A stretch of DNA of 64,000 nt from assembly GCF_000526695.1 (NCBI RefSeq), contig NZ_JAGO01000001.1, forward strand, positions 1-64,000. Direction: 5' to 3'. The notes under the pieces were generated by a model, which was not told where the DNA came from, made no database searches, and was given only the letters and a program-made list of their open reading frames with translations. Made by a program: the position numbers and the translations under genes. Source of the DNA: Carnimonas nigrificans ATCC BAA-78. Lineage in GTDB: Bacteria; Pseudomonadota; Gammaproteobacteria; Pseudomonadales; Halomonadaceae. Positions 18,845 through 27,435 of the stretch are shown here, piece after piece. Each line of letters opens with the position of its first letter. The first letter of the stretch is position 1.

Positions 18845-19513
18845 TCAAGCCTGTACGGATGATCGGGCTGCGGCAATTGGCAGCCCCACAAGTGTCTCCA
18901 AGGTCTCACGATCAAGCCCCGGCACCATATCTACCAGCCGTAATCCTTCTGCCGAGCACTCCAGCGTGGCAAGGTCAGTGTAAATACGCTTGACGCACCC
19001 CAGCCCTGTCAGCGGATAAGCGCAGCGCTCAACCAGCTTGCTCTCTCCCTGACGAGTCAGAAGATTCATCATGACCCAGGTCTCTCTGGCCCCCTGAGCG
19101 AGATCCATCGCGCCACCCACCGCAGGAATAGCGCCCTCTTCACCGGTACTCCAGTTGGCGATATCGCCAGTGGCGGACACCTGAAAGGCACCCAGCACAC
19201 AGATATCCAGGTGGCCGCCGCGCATCATCGTGAAGCTGTCGGCATGATGGAAATAGGCGCCGCCGGGCAACAGCGTAACCGGCTGCTTGCCTGCATTGAT
19301 GAGATCGTAATCCTCTTCTCCTTCCGGCGGAGCCGATCCCATTCCCAACAGCCCGTTTTCACTGTGCAGCAGCACATCCATGTCGGCCCGCAGGTAGTTG
19401 GCGACCATGGTCGGCATCCCGATGCCAAGATTGACATAGGCGCCGTCGAAGATGTCTTCGGCTACCCGCTGAGCCAACTGCTGCTTGGTCCTTCTTTCAT
19501 AACCACTGGACAT
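18845..19513 (-). CDS. pcaJ: 3-oxoadipate:succinyl-CoA transferase beta subunit
   Basis: A 222-residue subunit of the CoA transferase that activates 3-oxoadipate with succinyl-CoA. The active-site glutamate is visible in SENGLLGMG (E52), which forms the enzyme-CoA thioester. The C-terminal part has the GCVKRIYTDLA segment shared by SCOT-type beta subunits. A GAGGAGG ribosome binding site precedes ATG 19513, 12 bp after pcaI. It works as a complex with PcaI in the cytoplasm. Confidence 0.94.
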   Translation of the reverse strand: MSSGYERRTKQQLAQRVAEDIFDGAYVNLGIGMPTMVANYLRADMDVLLHSENGLLGMGSAPPEGEEDYDLINAGKQPVTLLPGGAYFHHADSFTMMRGGHLDICVLGAFQVSATGDIANWSTGEEGAIPAVGGAMDLAQGARETWVMMNLLTRQGESKLVERCAYPLTGLGCVKRIYTDLATLECSAEGLRLVDMVPGLDRETLETLVGLPIAAARSSVQA

Positions 19514-19525
19514 AACCTTGCCTCC

Positions 19526-20221
19526 TCAGGATTTGAAGCCGCCCGCGCGCGTAACTGACCTTGGCACCGGCACCACGCGCTGAACAAAGATGCCGGGAGT
19601 CACCACCGCCTCAGGGTCTATCTCTCCGAGTTCGCGCACGTCATAAACGCTGGCAATGGTAGTACGCGCCGCGGTTGCCATGATCGGCCCGAAATTGCGC
19701 GCTGCCTTGCGATAGGTCAGGTTTCCCCATCGGTCACCGGATTCAGCCTTTATCAAGGCCACATCCCCTTTGATGGGGTACTCCAGCACATAGTGGCGGC
19801 CATCAATTTCCCGCACCTCACGATCGCCTGCCAGCTCGGTGCCGTAGGCCGTGGCGCAATAAAAGGCACCAATACCCGCGCCTGCTGCACGAATACGCTC
19901 CGCAAGGTTGCCCTGGGGCACCAGCTCAAGCTCTAGCTTGCCGCTGCGATACAGCTCGTCGAAGACATAGGAATCCGCCTGACGCGGAAAGCTACAGATG
20001 ATCTTGCGCACCCTGCCCGCTTTCAGCAGTGCAGCCAGCCCCTGATCGCCGTTGCCTGCATTATTGTTGACCACGGTCAGATCGCGCGCGCCCTGGGCGA
20101 TCAGGCCGTCGATCAATTCATTGGGAATGCCCGCAGTACCAAACCCGCCGATAAGCACTGTGGCCCCGTCCTGTATGTCGCCCAGTGCCTCCGCGACAGA
20201 AGTGACAACCTTGTTGATCAT
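19526..20221 (-). CDS. pcaI: 3-oxoadipate:succinyl-CoA transferase alpha subunit
   Basis: A 231-residue alpha subunit with the glycine-rich IGGFGTAGIPNELI loop near residue 30 and the GDVALIKAESGDRWGNL segment. I chose ATG 20221 (MINKVVTSVAEAL) because it gives the usual family length and has GAGG just upstream. The reading frame continues 20 codons further without a start signal. It is the first gene of the eight-gene minus-strand unit pcaIJFB-DC-Q-HG. It faces the pcaR gene across a 225-bp control region. Confidence 0.94.
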   Translation of the reverse strand: MINKVVTSVAEALGDIQDGATVLIGGFGTAGIPNELIDGLIAQGARDLTVVNNNAGNGDQGLAALLKAGRVRKIICSFPRQADSYVFDELYRSGKLELELVPQGNLAERIRAAGAGIGAFYCATAYGTELAGDREVREIDGRHYVLEYPIKGDVALIKAESGDRWGNLTYRKAARNFGPIMATAARTTIASVYDVRELGEIDPEAVVTPGIFVQRVVPVPRSVTRAGGFKS

Positions 20222-20400
20222 GGAACCTCGTCTTGAGTCGATAGAATGAAGCAAGCGTCCGGCTTGATTATCTCCCAACATTCACCTTGCGAACTATTAT
20301 TCGTTAGAAGAACATGAACAGAGAGTAATCCTCTTCCTTCTTGGTGTGAAGGCACATTCATGCTATTTGCTTTATCATCCAATCAGGATTCGACTCAGGT

Positions 20401-20412
20401 GTTCGCCCGAAC
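20401..20412. promoter_or_regulatory. Candidate PcaR operator in the pcaI-pcaR intergenic region
   Basis: The palindrome GTTCG-CC-CGAAC lies 34 bp before the pcaR start codon, between the divergent pcaI and pcaR genes. GTTCG resembles the half-site I recall for Pseudomonas putida PcaR at pcaIJ. Autoregulation by PcaR from this position would be typical. The assignment is inference. Confidence 0.4.
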
Positions 20413-20446
20413 TGACCAAGACCAACCAGCCGACACAAGGATGCCC

Positions 20447-21262
20447 ATGTCTGCGTCTCCCTCCTCGTCGCTCAAGCCTTCAGCCCATGAAGAGCGCATC
20501 AGCCCGGATGACAAGGATTACGTCACTGCGCTGGCCTGCGGCCTCGAAGTCATTACTGCGTTCGATGAACATCACCAGCGCATGACCCTCTCGGAGATCG
20601 CCGAACGTACAGGGCTTAATCGCGCCCGTGCGCGGCGCTTCCTGCTGACGCTGCATTCACTTGGCTACGTCAACAAACAGGCCCGCTATTTCGAGCTGGC
20701 TCCCAAGGCGCTGTCACTCGGTTACTCCTTCCTGTCGTCCAACAACTACCTGACCGCCGTACAGCAAACGCTGACGGACATTACGCAAACGCTGGGGGAG
20801 TCGTCGTCACTGGGCGTGCTCGATGGCGGCGATGTCGTCTATGCGGCCCGCTCGGCTTCCAGCCAGCGTCTGATGGGCATTCACATCTCGGTGGGTACAC
20901 GCCTGCCGGCAGTAGCTACATCCATGGGCCGGGTGCTGTTGGGCGAAATGGAAGATGAAGCACTTGATGCTCTGCTGAGTCGCACGCCCCTGGAGCCGCT
21001 GACGCCCTATACCACCCTCCAGCGCGACGAATTGGTCAAGCAGATCCGGATGGCGCATGAGCAGGGCTACTGCATCCTCGATCAGGAGCTGGAACTCGGC
21101 CTGCGTTCGCTGGCGATTCCGTTGCGTGCCGCCAATGGCCGCCTGATCGGGGCGATCAATGTCAGTACCAACGCCGCCCGCGTTGAAATGACGACCCTGC
21201 TGGATACCTACCTGCCCGTGCTGATTGCTCATCGGGATAGCCTCGCCGCCCACCTCGCGTAG
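20447..21262 (+). CDS. pcaR: IclR-family regulator of the pca genes
   Basis: A 271-residue IclR-type regulator. The N-terminal winged helix has MTLSEIAERTGLNRARARRF, and the C-terminal effector domain has GVLDGGDVVYAARS and the LGLRSLAIPLRAANGRLIGAIN end typical of the PcaR/PcaU/PobR branch. Members bind 3-oxoadipate or protocatechuate and activate the pca genes. I chose ATG 20447 (MSASPSSSLKPS) because AAGG lies 6 bp upstream. An alternative ATG is at 20441, and the frame is open back to 20360. It is divergent from pcaI, consistent with control of the whole unit. Confidence 0.9.
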   Translation: MSASPSSSLKPSAHEERISPDDKDYVTALACGLEVITAFDEHHQRMTLSEIAERTGLNRARARRFLLTLHSLGYVNKQARYFELAPKALSLGYSFLSSNNYLTAVQQTLTDITQTLGESSSLGVLDGGDVVYAARSASSQRLMGIHISVGTRLPAVATSMGRVLLGEMEDEALDALLSRTPLEPLTPYTTLQRDELVKQIRMAHEQGYCILDQELELGLRSLAIPLRAANGRLIGAINVSTNAARVEMTTLLDTYLPVLIAHRDSLAAHLA

Positions 21263-21294
21263 CGCCTTCCCCAAAAGATGCCCAAAAAGAAGAG

Positions 21295-21345
21295 AGGGCC
21301 GCTCTATCTACATGAATGAAGATGAAGCGGCCCTGCTTTCTTTTA
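21295..21345 (+). terminator. Rho-independent terminator of pcaR
   Basis: AGGGCCGCT (21295-21303) pairs perfectly with AGCGGCCCT (21326-21334) around a 22-base loop. It is followed by a T-rich tract (GCTTTCTTTTAAG). It begins 33 bp after the pcaR stop. Confidence 0.7.
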
Positions 21346-21526
21346 AGTATGGATAATCATGCAGGATAGGAAGTCGCTGCGGCTATTTTTGGTCATGCAG
21401 CGCTCGCTGGCCGTCTTCTCCCGTCATCAGCTCCCTACCCGCCGATAATGGTGGAAAATGGCCCACGCTGGAAAATGCCTTCCCAGTCCTGGTCAAAGCA
21501 GCGTTTTCACCTGTCCTCTTGCAGAT

Positions 21527-21551
21527 ATTTAACTATATTTTAATGTTAAAT
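21527..21551. promoter_or_regulatory. Inverted repeat upstream of quiA, operator candidate
   Basis: ATTTAAC-N11-GTTAAAT is a perfect 7-base inverted repeat centred about 200 bp upstream of the quiA start. The geometry fits a dimeric regulator, for example a LysR protein with its T-N11-A core. No regulator can be assigned from sequence. Confidence 0.4.
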
Positions 21552-21738
21552 CACCGACATTGAGCACATCTCTGCGTGCTCACGATTTATGTGACCAGCT
21601 ATAACGGGAAGGAAAAGTAAACATTTAATCGTCGATTTTTATTGTACTTTAGTCTTACTCGAACACAGCCTGTATATACAAAGGTTGACCCTCTACCTAT
21701 CATTTCACTCTTAGTTCCAAATTAAGTGTGCAAAAAAA

Positions 21739-24153
21739 ATGAAAACCCGACATTCACTGCCGATAAAGATACTTTCGATACTCATAACATTGCTTGGGAT
21801 AACGCTCCTTATAGGTGGTGTTATGCTCCTGCTGGCCGGAGGCTCCTGGTACTACGCCATTGCCGGTCTTCTGCTGGTGCCATCGGGGGTATTGCTGTGG
21901 CGCAACCGCATGGCCGGTGCCTACCTGTACGGCCTCTTCTTCATCGGCACGCTTATTTGGACAATTGTCGAAGCCGGTGACCGCATCTGGGCCTGGGTAC
22001 CGCGCATGGCGCTTCCGGCAGTATTGGCCCTATGGCTGGCGCTGTGTCTGCCAAGGCTCGGCCAGGGCGTCAAACGCGGCGCTTCGTGGCTGATGTCCGG
22101 CGCGCTGGTTCTCTGCTTTATCGTTGCCATTGTGTGCGTGTGTGGCCCTCAGTTCAGCTACAGCTCCGGCGATCCGGCGCCTGACACGCCGCTCGCCAAT
22201 GCGCACTATTCCGATAGCGAACAGGCAGATGCCGACTGGACCTATTATGGTCGCGATAAAAACGCTACCCGCTACTCTCCGGCAAATCAGATCACCCCGG
22301 AAAATGTCTCGCAGCTAAGTGTTGCCTGGACCTATCGTACCGGTGACATGCCTCCTGCCGACAAGCCCAACAAATGGGCGGCAGAAAATACGCCGAGCAA
22401 AATCGGTAATGGCCTTTATGTATGTTCGGCCACCGACAACGTTATGCGTCTTGATCCGGCCACCGGTAAAGAGCAGTGGCACTGGAAGTCTGGCGTCAAG
22501 TACGAAAGCGTTCCCTATACAGCAGCCTGCCGCGGCGTGACCTATGTGACCTCCAATGCCGTTCCTGAAGGTCAGATGTGTCATACCCGCCTGCTGGTTG
22601 CCACGCTGGATGCACGTCTGGTTGAACTTGATACCGAAACCGGCACGCCCTGCGAGCAGTTCGGTGACAATGGTCAGGTCAGCGTCATGAAAGGCATCGG
22701 TCACTCGGTACCGGGCTGGCTGGCAATGAACAACGCCATGCCTGTAGTCAACGGCGTTATCGTCACCAACCACGAAGTACTCGATGGTCAAGCGCGCTGG
22801 GCACCTTCCGGTGTTATCCGCGGCTGGGATGTTGAAACCGGCGCATTCCGCTGGGCATGGGACGTTAACCGTCCTGGTGAACATGGCGAACCGGCCGAAG
22901 GTGAAACCTATAGCCGTGGCACGCCCAACTCCTGGACCACCATGACTGCGGACGACCAGCTTGGGCTGGTATACGTACCTACCGGAAACTCTGCCGCTGA
23001 CTACTACAACGGCATGCGTTCCGACAACGAAAACCGCGTCAACTCTGCCATCGTGGCCCTTGATTCACGTACCGGTGAAGAGCGCTGGGTATTCCAGACA
23101 GCTCATATGGACGTGTGGGACTACGACATGGGTTCTCAGCCAACCCTGATGGATTACCCCGGCCCCGATGGTTCCATGGTTCCCGCTATGCTGGTACCGA
23201 CCAAACGTGGTCAGAACTTCATCCTCGACCGCCGTACCGGCAAGCCGCTGAGCCGTGTGGAAGAGAAATCCGTACCGACCGACAACGACGTACCGGGTCA
23301 GAAGCTCGCCAAGACCCAGCCCTATTCAGTGGATATGCCTCACTTCAGCCTGTGGAACAAGCTCAATGAGGCGCATATGTGGGGTCTGACACCCATCGAC
23401 CAGATGATGTGTCGCATCATGTATCGTCATTCCAACTACAAGGGTGACTTCACTCCGCCCAGCATGGGACGCCCGTGGCTGCAATATCCAAGCTATAACG
23501 GTGGCTCGGACTGGGGCAGCGTCGCGTATGACCCGAACACCGGCATCATGGTGGGTAACTGGAGCAACCTTGTGTTCCGCAACCAGGTGGTAACACGCGA
23601 ACAGTCGGATGAAGAAGGTGTCTTCTCCATTGATGACCCGCGCTTCAACCCCGGAGCCGGTGGTGCCGAAGGCGCTGGTGCGCAAGCGCAAACACCTTAC
23701 GGCGTGCATGTGAGTGCCTTCTATGCACCTTTCACCAAAATGCTGTGTAACGAGCCGCCTTACGGCATGATCTCGGCGATCGACATGCATACCAAGAAGG
23801 TCATCTGGCAGCACTCGCTGGGCAGCGCTGAGCACAATGGTCCGTTTGGACTGCCAACGCACCTGCCGATCAACATTGGCGTGCCCAACAACGGTGGCCC
23901 GATCATCACCGCTGGCGGCCTGATCTTTGTATCCGCGACCACGGATCACAAGATTCGCGCCTTCGATATCAAAACCGGCAAGGAAGTATGGAGCCATACG
24001 CTTCCAACAGGTGGTCAGGCAACACCCATGACCTACTCCGTTGATGGTGAGCAGTATGTCGTTATCACTGCGACCGGCCACCACTTCATGGAAACACCGC
24101 CTGGCGATTACGTAATTGCCTTTAAACTGCCACACGCACAAGACGATCACTAA
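21739..24153 (+). CDS. quiA: Membrane-bound PQQ-dependent quinate/shikimate dehydrogenase
   Basis: An 804-residue quinoprotein. Residues 8-140 form five membrane helices that pass electrons to ubiquinone. The remainder is an eight-bladed PQQ propeller facing the periplasm, with repeated DxxTGKExW-type tryptophan-docking motifs and the DVWDYDMGSQPTL segment around the active-site aspartate. It resembles both glucose dehydrogenase and QuiA. The neighbouring pca genes and the fused dehydroquinate dehydratase favour quinate or shikimate, giving 3-dehydroquinate or 3-dehydroshikimate in the periplasm. No pqq synthesis genes are in the window. The ribosome binding site before ATG 21739 is weak. Confidence 0.88.
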   Translation: MKTRHSLPIKILSILITLLGITLLIGGVMLLLAGGSWYYAIAGLLLVPSGVLLWRNRMAGAYLYGLFFIGTLIWTIVEAGDRIWAWVPRMALPAVLALWLALCLPRLGQGVKRGASWLMSGALVLCFIVAIVCVCGPQFSYSSGDPAPDTPLANAHYSDSEQADADWTYYGRDKNATRYSPANQITPENVSQLSVAWTYRTGDMPPADKPNKWAAENTPSKIGNGLYVCSATDNVMRLDPATGKEQWHWKSGVKYESVPYTAACRGVTYVTSNAVPEGQMCHTRLLVATLDARLVELDTETGTPCEQFGDNGQVSVMKGIGHSVPGWLAMNNAMPVVNGVIVTNHEVLDGQARWAPSGVIRGWDVETGAFRWAWDVNRPGEHGEPAEGETYSRGTPNSWTTMTADDQLGLVYVPTGNSAADYYNGMRSDNENRVNSAIVALDSRTGEERWVFQTAHMDVWDYDMGSQPTLMDYPGPDGSMVPAMLVPTKRGQNFILDRRTGKPLSRVEEKSVPTDNDVPGQKLAKTQPYSVDMPHFSLWNKLNEAHMWGLTPIDQMMCRIMYRHSNYKGDFTPPSMGRPWLQYPSYNGGSDWGSVAYDPNTGIMVGNWSNLVFRNQVVTREQSDEEGVFSIDDPRFNPGAGGAEGAGAQAQTPYGVHVSAFYAPFTKMLCNEPPYGMISAIDMHTKKVIWQHSLGSAEHNGPFGLPTHLPINIGVPNNGGPIITAGGLIFVSATTDHKIRAFDIKTGKEVWSHTLPTGGQATPMTYSVDGEQYVVITATGHHFMETPPGDYVIAFKLPHAQDDH

Positions 24154-24180
24154 GCGTTTCATCATGATCGTGTAACCGGC

Positions 24181-24212
24181 ATCCCCCCGCTTTGCAGCGG
24201 GGGGATTTTTTT
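24181..24212 (+). terminator. Strong Rho-independent terminator of quiA
   Basis: ATCCCCCCGC (24181-24190) pairs perfectly with GCGGGGGGAT (24197-24206) around a 6-base loop, directly followed by seven T. It lies 28 bp past the quiA stop. Confidence 0.92.
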
Positions 24213-24874
24213 GGCATATCTACAGCGCTGCAACATAAGCACGGAGCACCACGCAGCCTCTGATCTTTCTACCGCGCACGACTAACCGCGCTTCTCCTTC
24301 CGGCTCTACATCATTGAATTTCCTCTGTTCTCCACTTCCTACGCCCTACTCCCCATTCCTATTGAGGCAAGAGAAAGCCTTTCCGAAGGCACTGTCATCT
24401 GGCTGAAGCCATTGTGCCCACCCATAACGATGATGATCCGAAACAGCGACGCGACGAGGAGCCGATTCTCAAGGCCATTGCTGAACGCGACGCCATCCCC
24501 CCTTCATCAAAAGAGCACGGCGTACATCAACGAAAACGCTAGTGTTACCGCCAATACCCTGAGCGTATTTGGCAGCCCCAAGGAGCACGCCGCTGTTCTG
24601 GCTATCCCATTGAAAGCAGGGGGCATCATGCTTGCAGGTCATGCCAAAAAAGCGTCACACCAAATCAAACAAATGCCACAAACAGGCAAAATAAAGCACC
24701 ATAATTTCACTTAAATCGCAAAACACGGCAATTTTATCTCACAACATCATTAAACAAAGGTAGGATTGGATTCAGCGCCTTGATTGGCTAGTTTTGACTC
24801 ATGGCTTCGAAGCGGAAGCCTTGGTGTCACCCTACGACACCACTGTTTCACCCTGCACTGAAGCGAGGAATACG
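24213..24874. other. Long gap with degraded coding-like sequence
   Basis: About 660 bp have no clear gene. A plus-strand stretch of about 24403-24543 reads like coding sequence (EAIVPTHNDDDPKQRRDEEP and on to a stop) but has no start. A different frame is open from 24412 to 24714 without a ribosome binding site and with composition unlike a protein. Two disagreeing partly open frames suggest a decayed gene, but I cannot name it. The right end is an A+T-rich leader for the small gene at 24875. Confidence 0.4.
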
Positions 24875-25138
24875 ATGAACTATCAGCAAATGGCCAGCCA
24901 CTGGCGTGAACATCAGGCCACCCACGCCTCCGATGAGCAGCGTCAGCACGCAGAAACCCGTCGCCGCAGCGGTATTGTCATGATCTGGCACAACAGCGTT
25001 CGCGGTTGGCATCAGGAGCTGCGCGATGCTTCGCGGGTTCGCCCCAACACTATCGCCGTCGCCCACGATGGCTCCATGCATGTTGCCAGGGGCGGTAACG
25101 ACTGGGATGGCGCACGTCGCTGGGTCTCCGTGCTATAA
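24875..25138 (+). CDS. Small conserved-looking hypothetical protein
   Basis: An 87-residue soluble, charged protein starting MNYQQMASHWREHQATHASD. It has no signal peptide or membrane segment. The middle is rich in arginine and histidine (EQRQHAETRRRSG), followed by an amphipathic beta-rich part with tryptophans (VMIWHNSVRGWHQEL, ARRWVSVL). A GAGG site lies about 7 bp before ATG 24875, and the frame is open upstream to 24794 without a better start. I do not recognise a characterised family. I have a vague recollection of similar proteins in Halomonadaceae. Function unknown. Confidence 0.65.
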   Translation: MNYQQMASHWREHQATHASDEQRQHAETRRRSGIVMIWHNSVRGWHQELRDASRVRPNTIAVAHDGSMHVARGGNDWDGARRWVSVL

Positions 25139-25566
25139 GCTGATTTGACAACCATTCAGGACACCTACCCTTATGGTCCGCATCAAGTAACAGCACCGTT
25201 AGCACTCACGCAGGTGATCCCTGCCCCTCACAGCGCTAGCGGTGCCACCCTTTTCCCTTCCGTACTGCCTCTTTTCTGCACTACTTCTTTTCTGAATACC
25301 TTCCCCCTTACCCTTCTGCTACGTCTCATTCGATAGCCAGCGCTCTTGTATTCGCCCAGTGATCTGCATTGCATTCATACAAATACCGCATCGCGTTCGC
25401 GATACAGCACGGCACGCCCTCAAGCCCTTCATCGCATTTCCAGCAACCATTCAACGACCAGCTCCAACGAGCAATTCCAACGAGCAAAAGAGCGCGCCGA
25501 TACTGAATGAACACCGCAAGTGCCGTACACTGCGCTTATTCCCCCTTCAGCCAAGGAGTCGATACG
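25139..25566. other. Intergenic stretch before the deoxyribosyltransferase-like gene
   Basis: This 428-bp stretch holds pyrimidine-rich, non-coding-looking sequence and, at its right end, the leader of the next gene with AAGGAG at 25553-25558. I see no gene, RNA or repeat. Confidence 0.5.
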
Positions 25567-26040
25567 GTGGCGCAGCGTCTCTATCTAGCAGGTCCCGATG
25601 TTTTTTACCCCGATGCAGCAGAACGCGCAGAGCATGGGCGTCAGCTTGCCCAGCGCTACGGTTTTGTGGCGCTTACGCCGATGGACAATCAACTGCCGGA
25701 GCTGCCCGATGGGCCAAGCATGGCGGCCTGGATTTTCGCCAAGAACATTGATCTGATTCAGCGCGCCGATTTCGTGATCGCCAATCTCTCCCCCTTCCGC
25801 GGCCCTTCTGCCGATGCGGGTACTATCTGGGAAGTCGGCTACGCCCGTGGACGCGGACTGCCTGTATGGGGGTTCAGCAGTGACAGCAGCGAATATCGCT
25901 CACGAGTTACCGACGATGGTCTCGCGATCGAGGATTTCGGCGGCTACGACAACCTGATGATTACCGAAAGCGTTGAGCAACCGCTACAGCCTTCGCTGGA
26001 ACAGGCTTTCGAGGCAGCGGCGCGCTACTTTCAACGCTAG
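25567..26040 (+). CDS. Nucleoside 2-deoxyribosyltransferase family protein
   Basis: A 157-residue protein of the NDT family (Rossmann-like, PF05014 type). It begins RLYLAGPDVFYPDA, the nucleotide-sugar binding start of this family, and has the conserved middle AKNIDLIQRADFVIANLSPFRG with D and N residues. The segment SADAGTIWEVGYARGRGLPV contains the catalytic glutamate (WEVG). Known members exchange or hydrolyse bases on deoxynucleosides or nucleotides. I chose GTG 25567 because AAGGAG lies exactly 8 bp upstream, whereas the ATG at 25507 has none. Substrate unknown. Confidence 0.85.
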   Translation: MAQRLYLAGPDVFYPDAAERAEHGRQLAQRYGFVALTPMDNQLPELPDGPSMAAWIFAKNIDLIQRADFVIANLSPFRGPSADAGTIWEVGYARGRGLPVWGFSSDSSEYRSRVTDDGLAIEDFGGYDNLMITESVEQPLQPSLEQAFEAAARYFQR

Positions 26041-26171
26041 CGCTATCCACTCGGCCATCGCGCTCAGGGCGATGGCTATTTGTTACACTTTCATGAACAA
26101 ACTGACACTGCCGTTCATATCGGAACTTTCCGGCCGGCAGCGCTCGCCTTCCTTTCTGCGGAGCTGAATCA

Positions 26172-27248
26172 GTGCATCAACGCGGTACCCTTGCAACTCT
26201 TCCCTTCACGGTACGATGGCTGCTTCTGATCGTGCTGGCCGGTATTGCCAGTGTGTCAATGAGTGTCATCGGGCTGCCCGGCGGCCAGTTCATTGGCCCC
26301 ATGCTGATGGCCATTGTGCTCGCACTGAACGGTATCTCGCTCACCATCCCGCGTTCCTGGTTCAACCTTGGGCAGGGAGCCATTGGCATCATGATTGCGC
26401 AGGCGATCACCTTTGCCGTGCTCGCCACGCTAGCCAACTATTGGCTGGCGATGCTGATATTGACCTTCCTGACCCTGCTGATGAGTTTTCCGGTCGGTAT
26501 TCTCAACGTGCGCTATGGAGGAATGCCGGGCAGCACTGCCGCCTACGGCACAACGCCGGGCGCGGCATCGGTAATGGTAGCGATGGCGGAAGACAACGGC
26601 GGCGACCCTCGGGTAGTGGCCGCGATGCAGTACATCAGGGTCGTATGCGTGGTACTTACGGGCGCGATAGCGGCCCATTACCTGCGCAGTGCCGATGTTG
26701 CCCCATCCTCCGCCATTGATGGCACACCTCAGCAGCCGCTGCATATCGCCATCACGATCGTGCTGCTGGTGGCGGGTTCGGCCATTGGTCGCCGCCTGCT
26801 CCCGGGAGGCGCGCTGCTCGGTCCGGTACTGCTGGCGGCACCGCTGCATCTCGCCGGTTGGGTAGCTATTGATCTGCCTACACCGCTGGTATCGGTGGCC
26901 TACGCAGTCATCGGCTGCTATGCGGGGCTGCGTTTTGACCGCGAGACGCTGCTCTACGTGCTGCGCGCCATTCCGCTGATGGTTATCTCGGCGCTCTTGC
27001 TGATTTTGCTGTGCGCGCTATCGGCTGCCTTGATGCTGCACATCATGGGCACTGATTATCTCAGCCTTTATCTGGCCAGTAGCCCCGGCGGTCTCGATTC
27101 AATGACGATCATCGCCATGGATACGCACGCTAACGTGGGCATCGTGGCTTCACTTCAGATACTGCGTCTGTTTGCGGTGGTGTTTATTGGCCCGTGGATG
27201 GCAACCCAAATTGCCAAATTTGCCAAACCTGGCTCAGCGGGCAGCTAG
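26172..27248 (+). CDS. AbrB-family membrane protein (putative transporter)
   Basis: A 358-residue integral membrane protein with about ten helices in two homologous halves. Each half carries a glycine/proline-rich segment (GGQFIGPMLMAIVLA early and LPGGALLGPVLLAAPLHLAG later), typical of the AbrB duplication family (PF05145). Despite the name these are not transcription factors, and their substrates are unknown. The segment YGTTPGAASVMVAMAEDNGGDP is highly conserved in the family. GTG 26172 has CGGAG 9 bp upstream. It precedes a likely operon of SDR, monooxygenase and Nudix genes but is separated by 187 bp. Confidence 0.8.
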   Translation: MHQRGTLATLPFTVRWLLLIVLAGIASVSMSVIGLPGGQFIGPMLMAIVLALNGISLTIPRSWFNLGQGAIGIMIAQAITFAVLATLANYWLAMLILTFLTLLMSFPVGILNVRYGGMPGSTAAYGTTPGAASVMVAMAEDNGGDPRVVAAMQYIRVVCVVLTGAIAAHYLRSADVAPSSAIDGTPQQPLHIAITIVLLVAGSAIGRRLLPGGALLGPVLLAAPLHLAGWVAIDLPTPLVSVAYAVIGCYAGLRFDRETLLYVLRAIPLMVISALLLILLCALSAALMLHIMGTDYLSLYLASSPGGLDSMTIIAMDTHANVGIVASLQILRLFAVVFIGPWMATQIAKFAKPGSAGS

Positions 27249-27435
27249 CACTCGCCTTTGGTAAAAGGGAGATAGCAACGCTTCGCTGGTCGCGCGACCA
27301 TAGGCAGGCGAGCACCGTGCGCACTTTGTAGAGAAACAGTGCCGAAAAACCGGCCAGCGCCGCGTGTTTCGGCGCGGCACGGCTGCCGTGCGCGAAGCTA
27401 CGTTACTTCCTTCCCTTATTATCAAGGACAGCACC

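Larger units (their letters stand above)
21263..21738. other. Intergenic region pcaR-quiA
   Basis: This 476-bp region holds the pcaR terminator at its left end and a long A+T-rich leader before quiA, including an inverted repeat at 21527-21551. No gene is supported. Confidence 0.6.

Noticed and set aside
24412-24714. 100-residue plus-strand frame after quiA
   Set aside because: No ribosome binding site and another frame over the same stretch looks equally coding; treated as decayed sequence.
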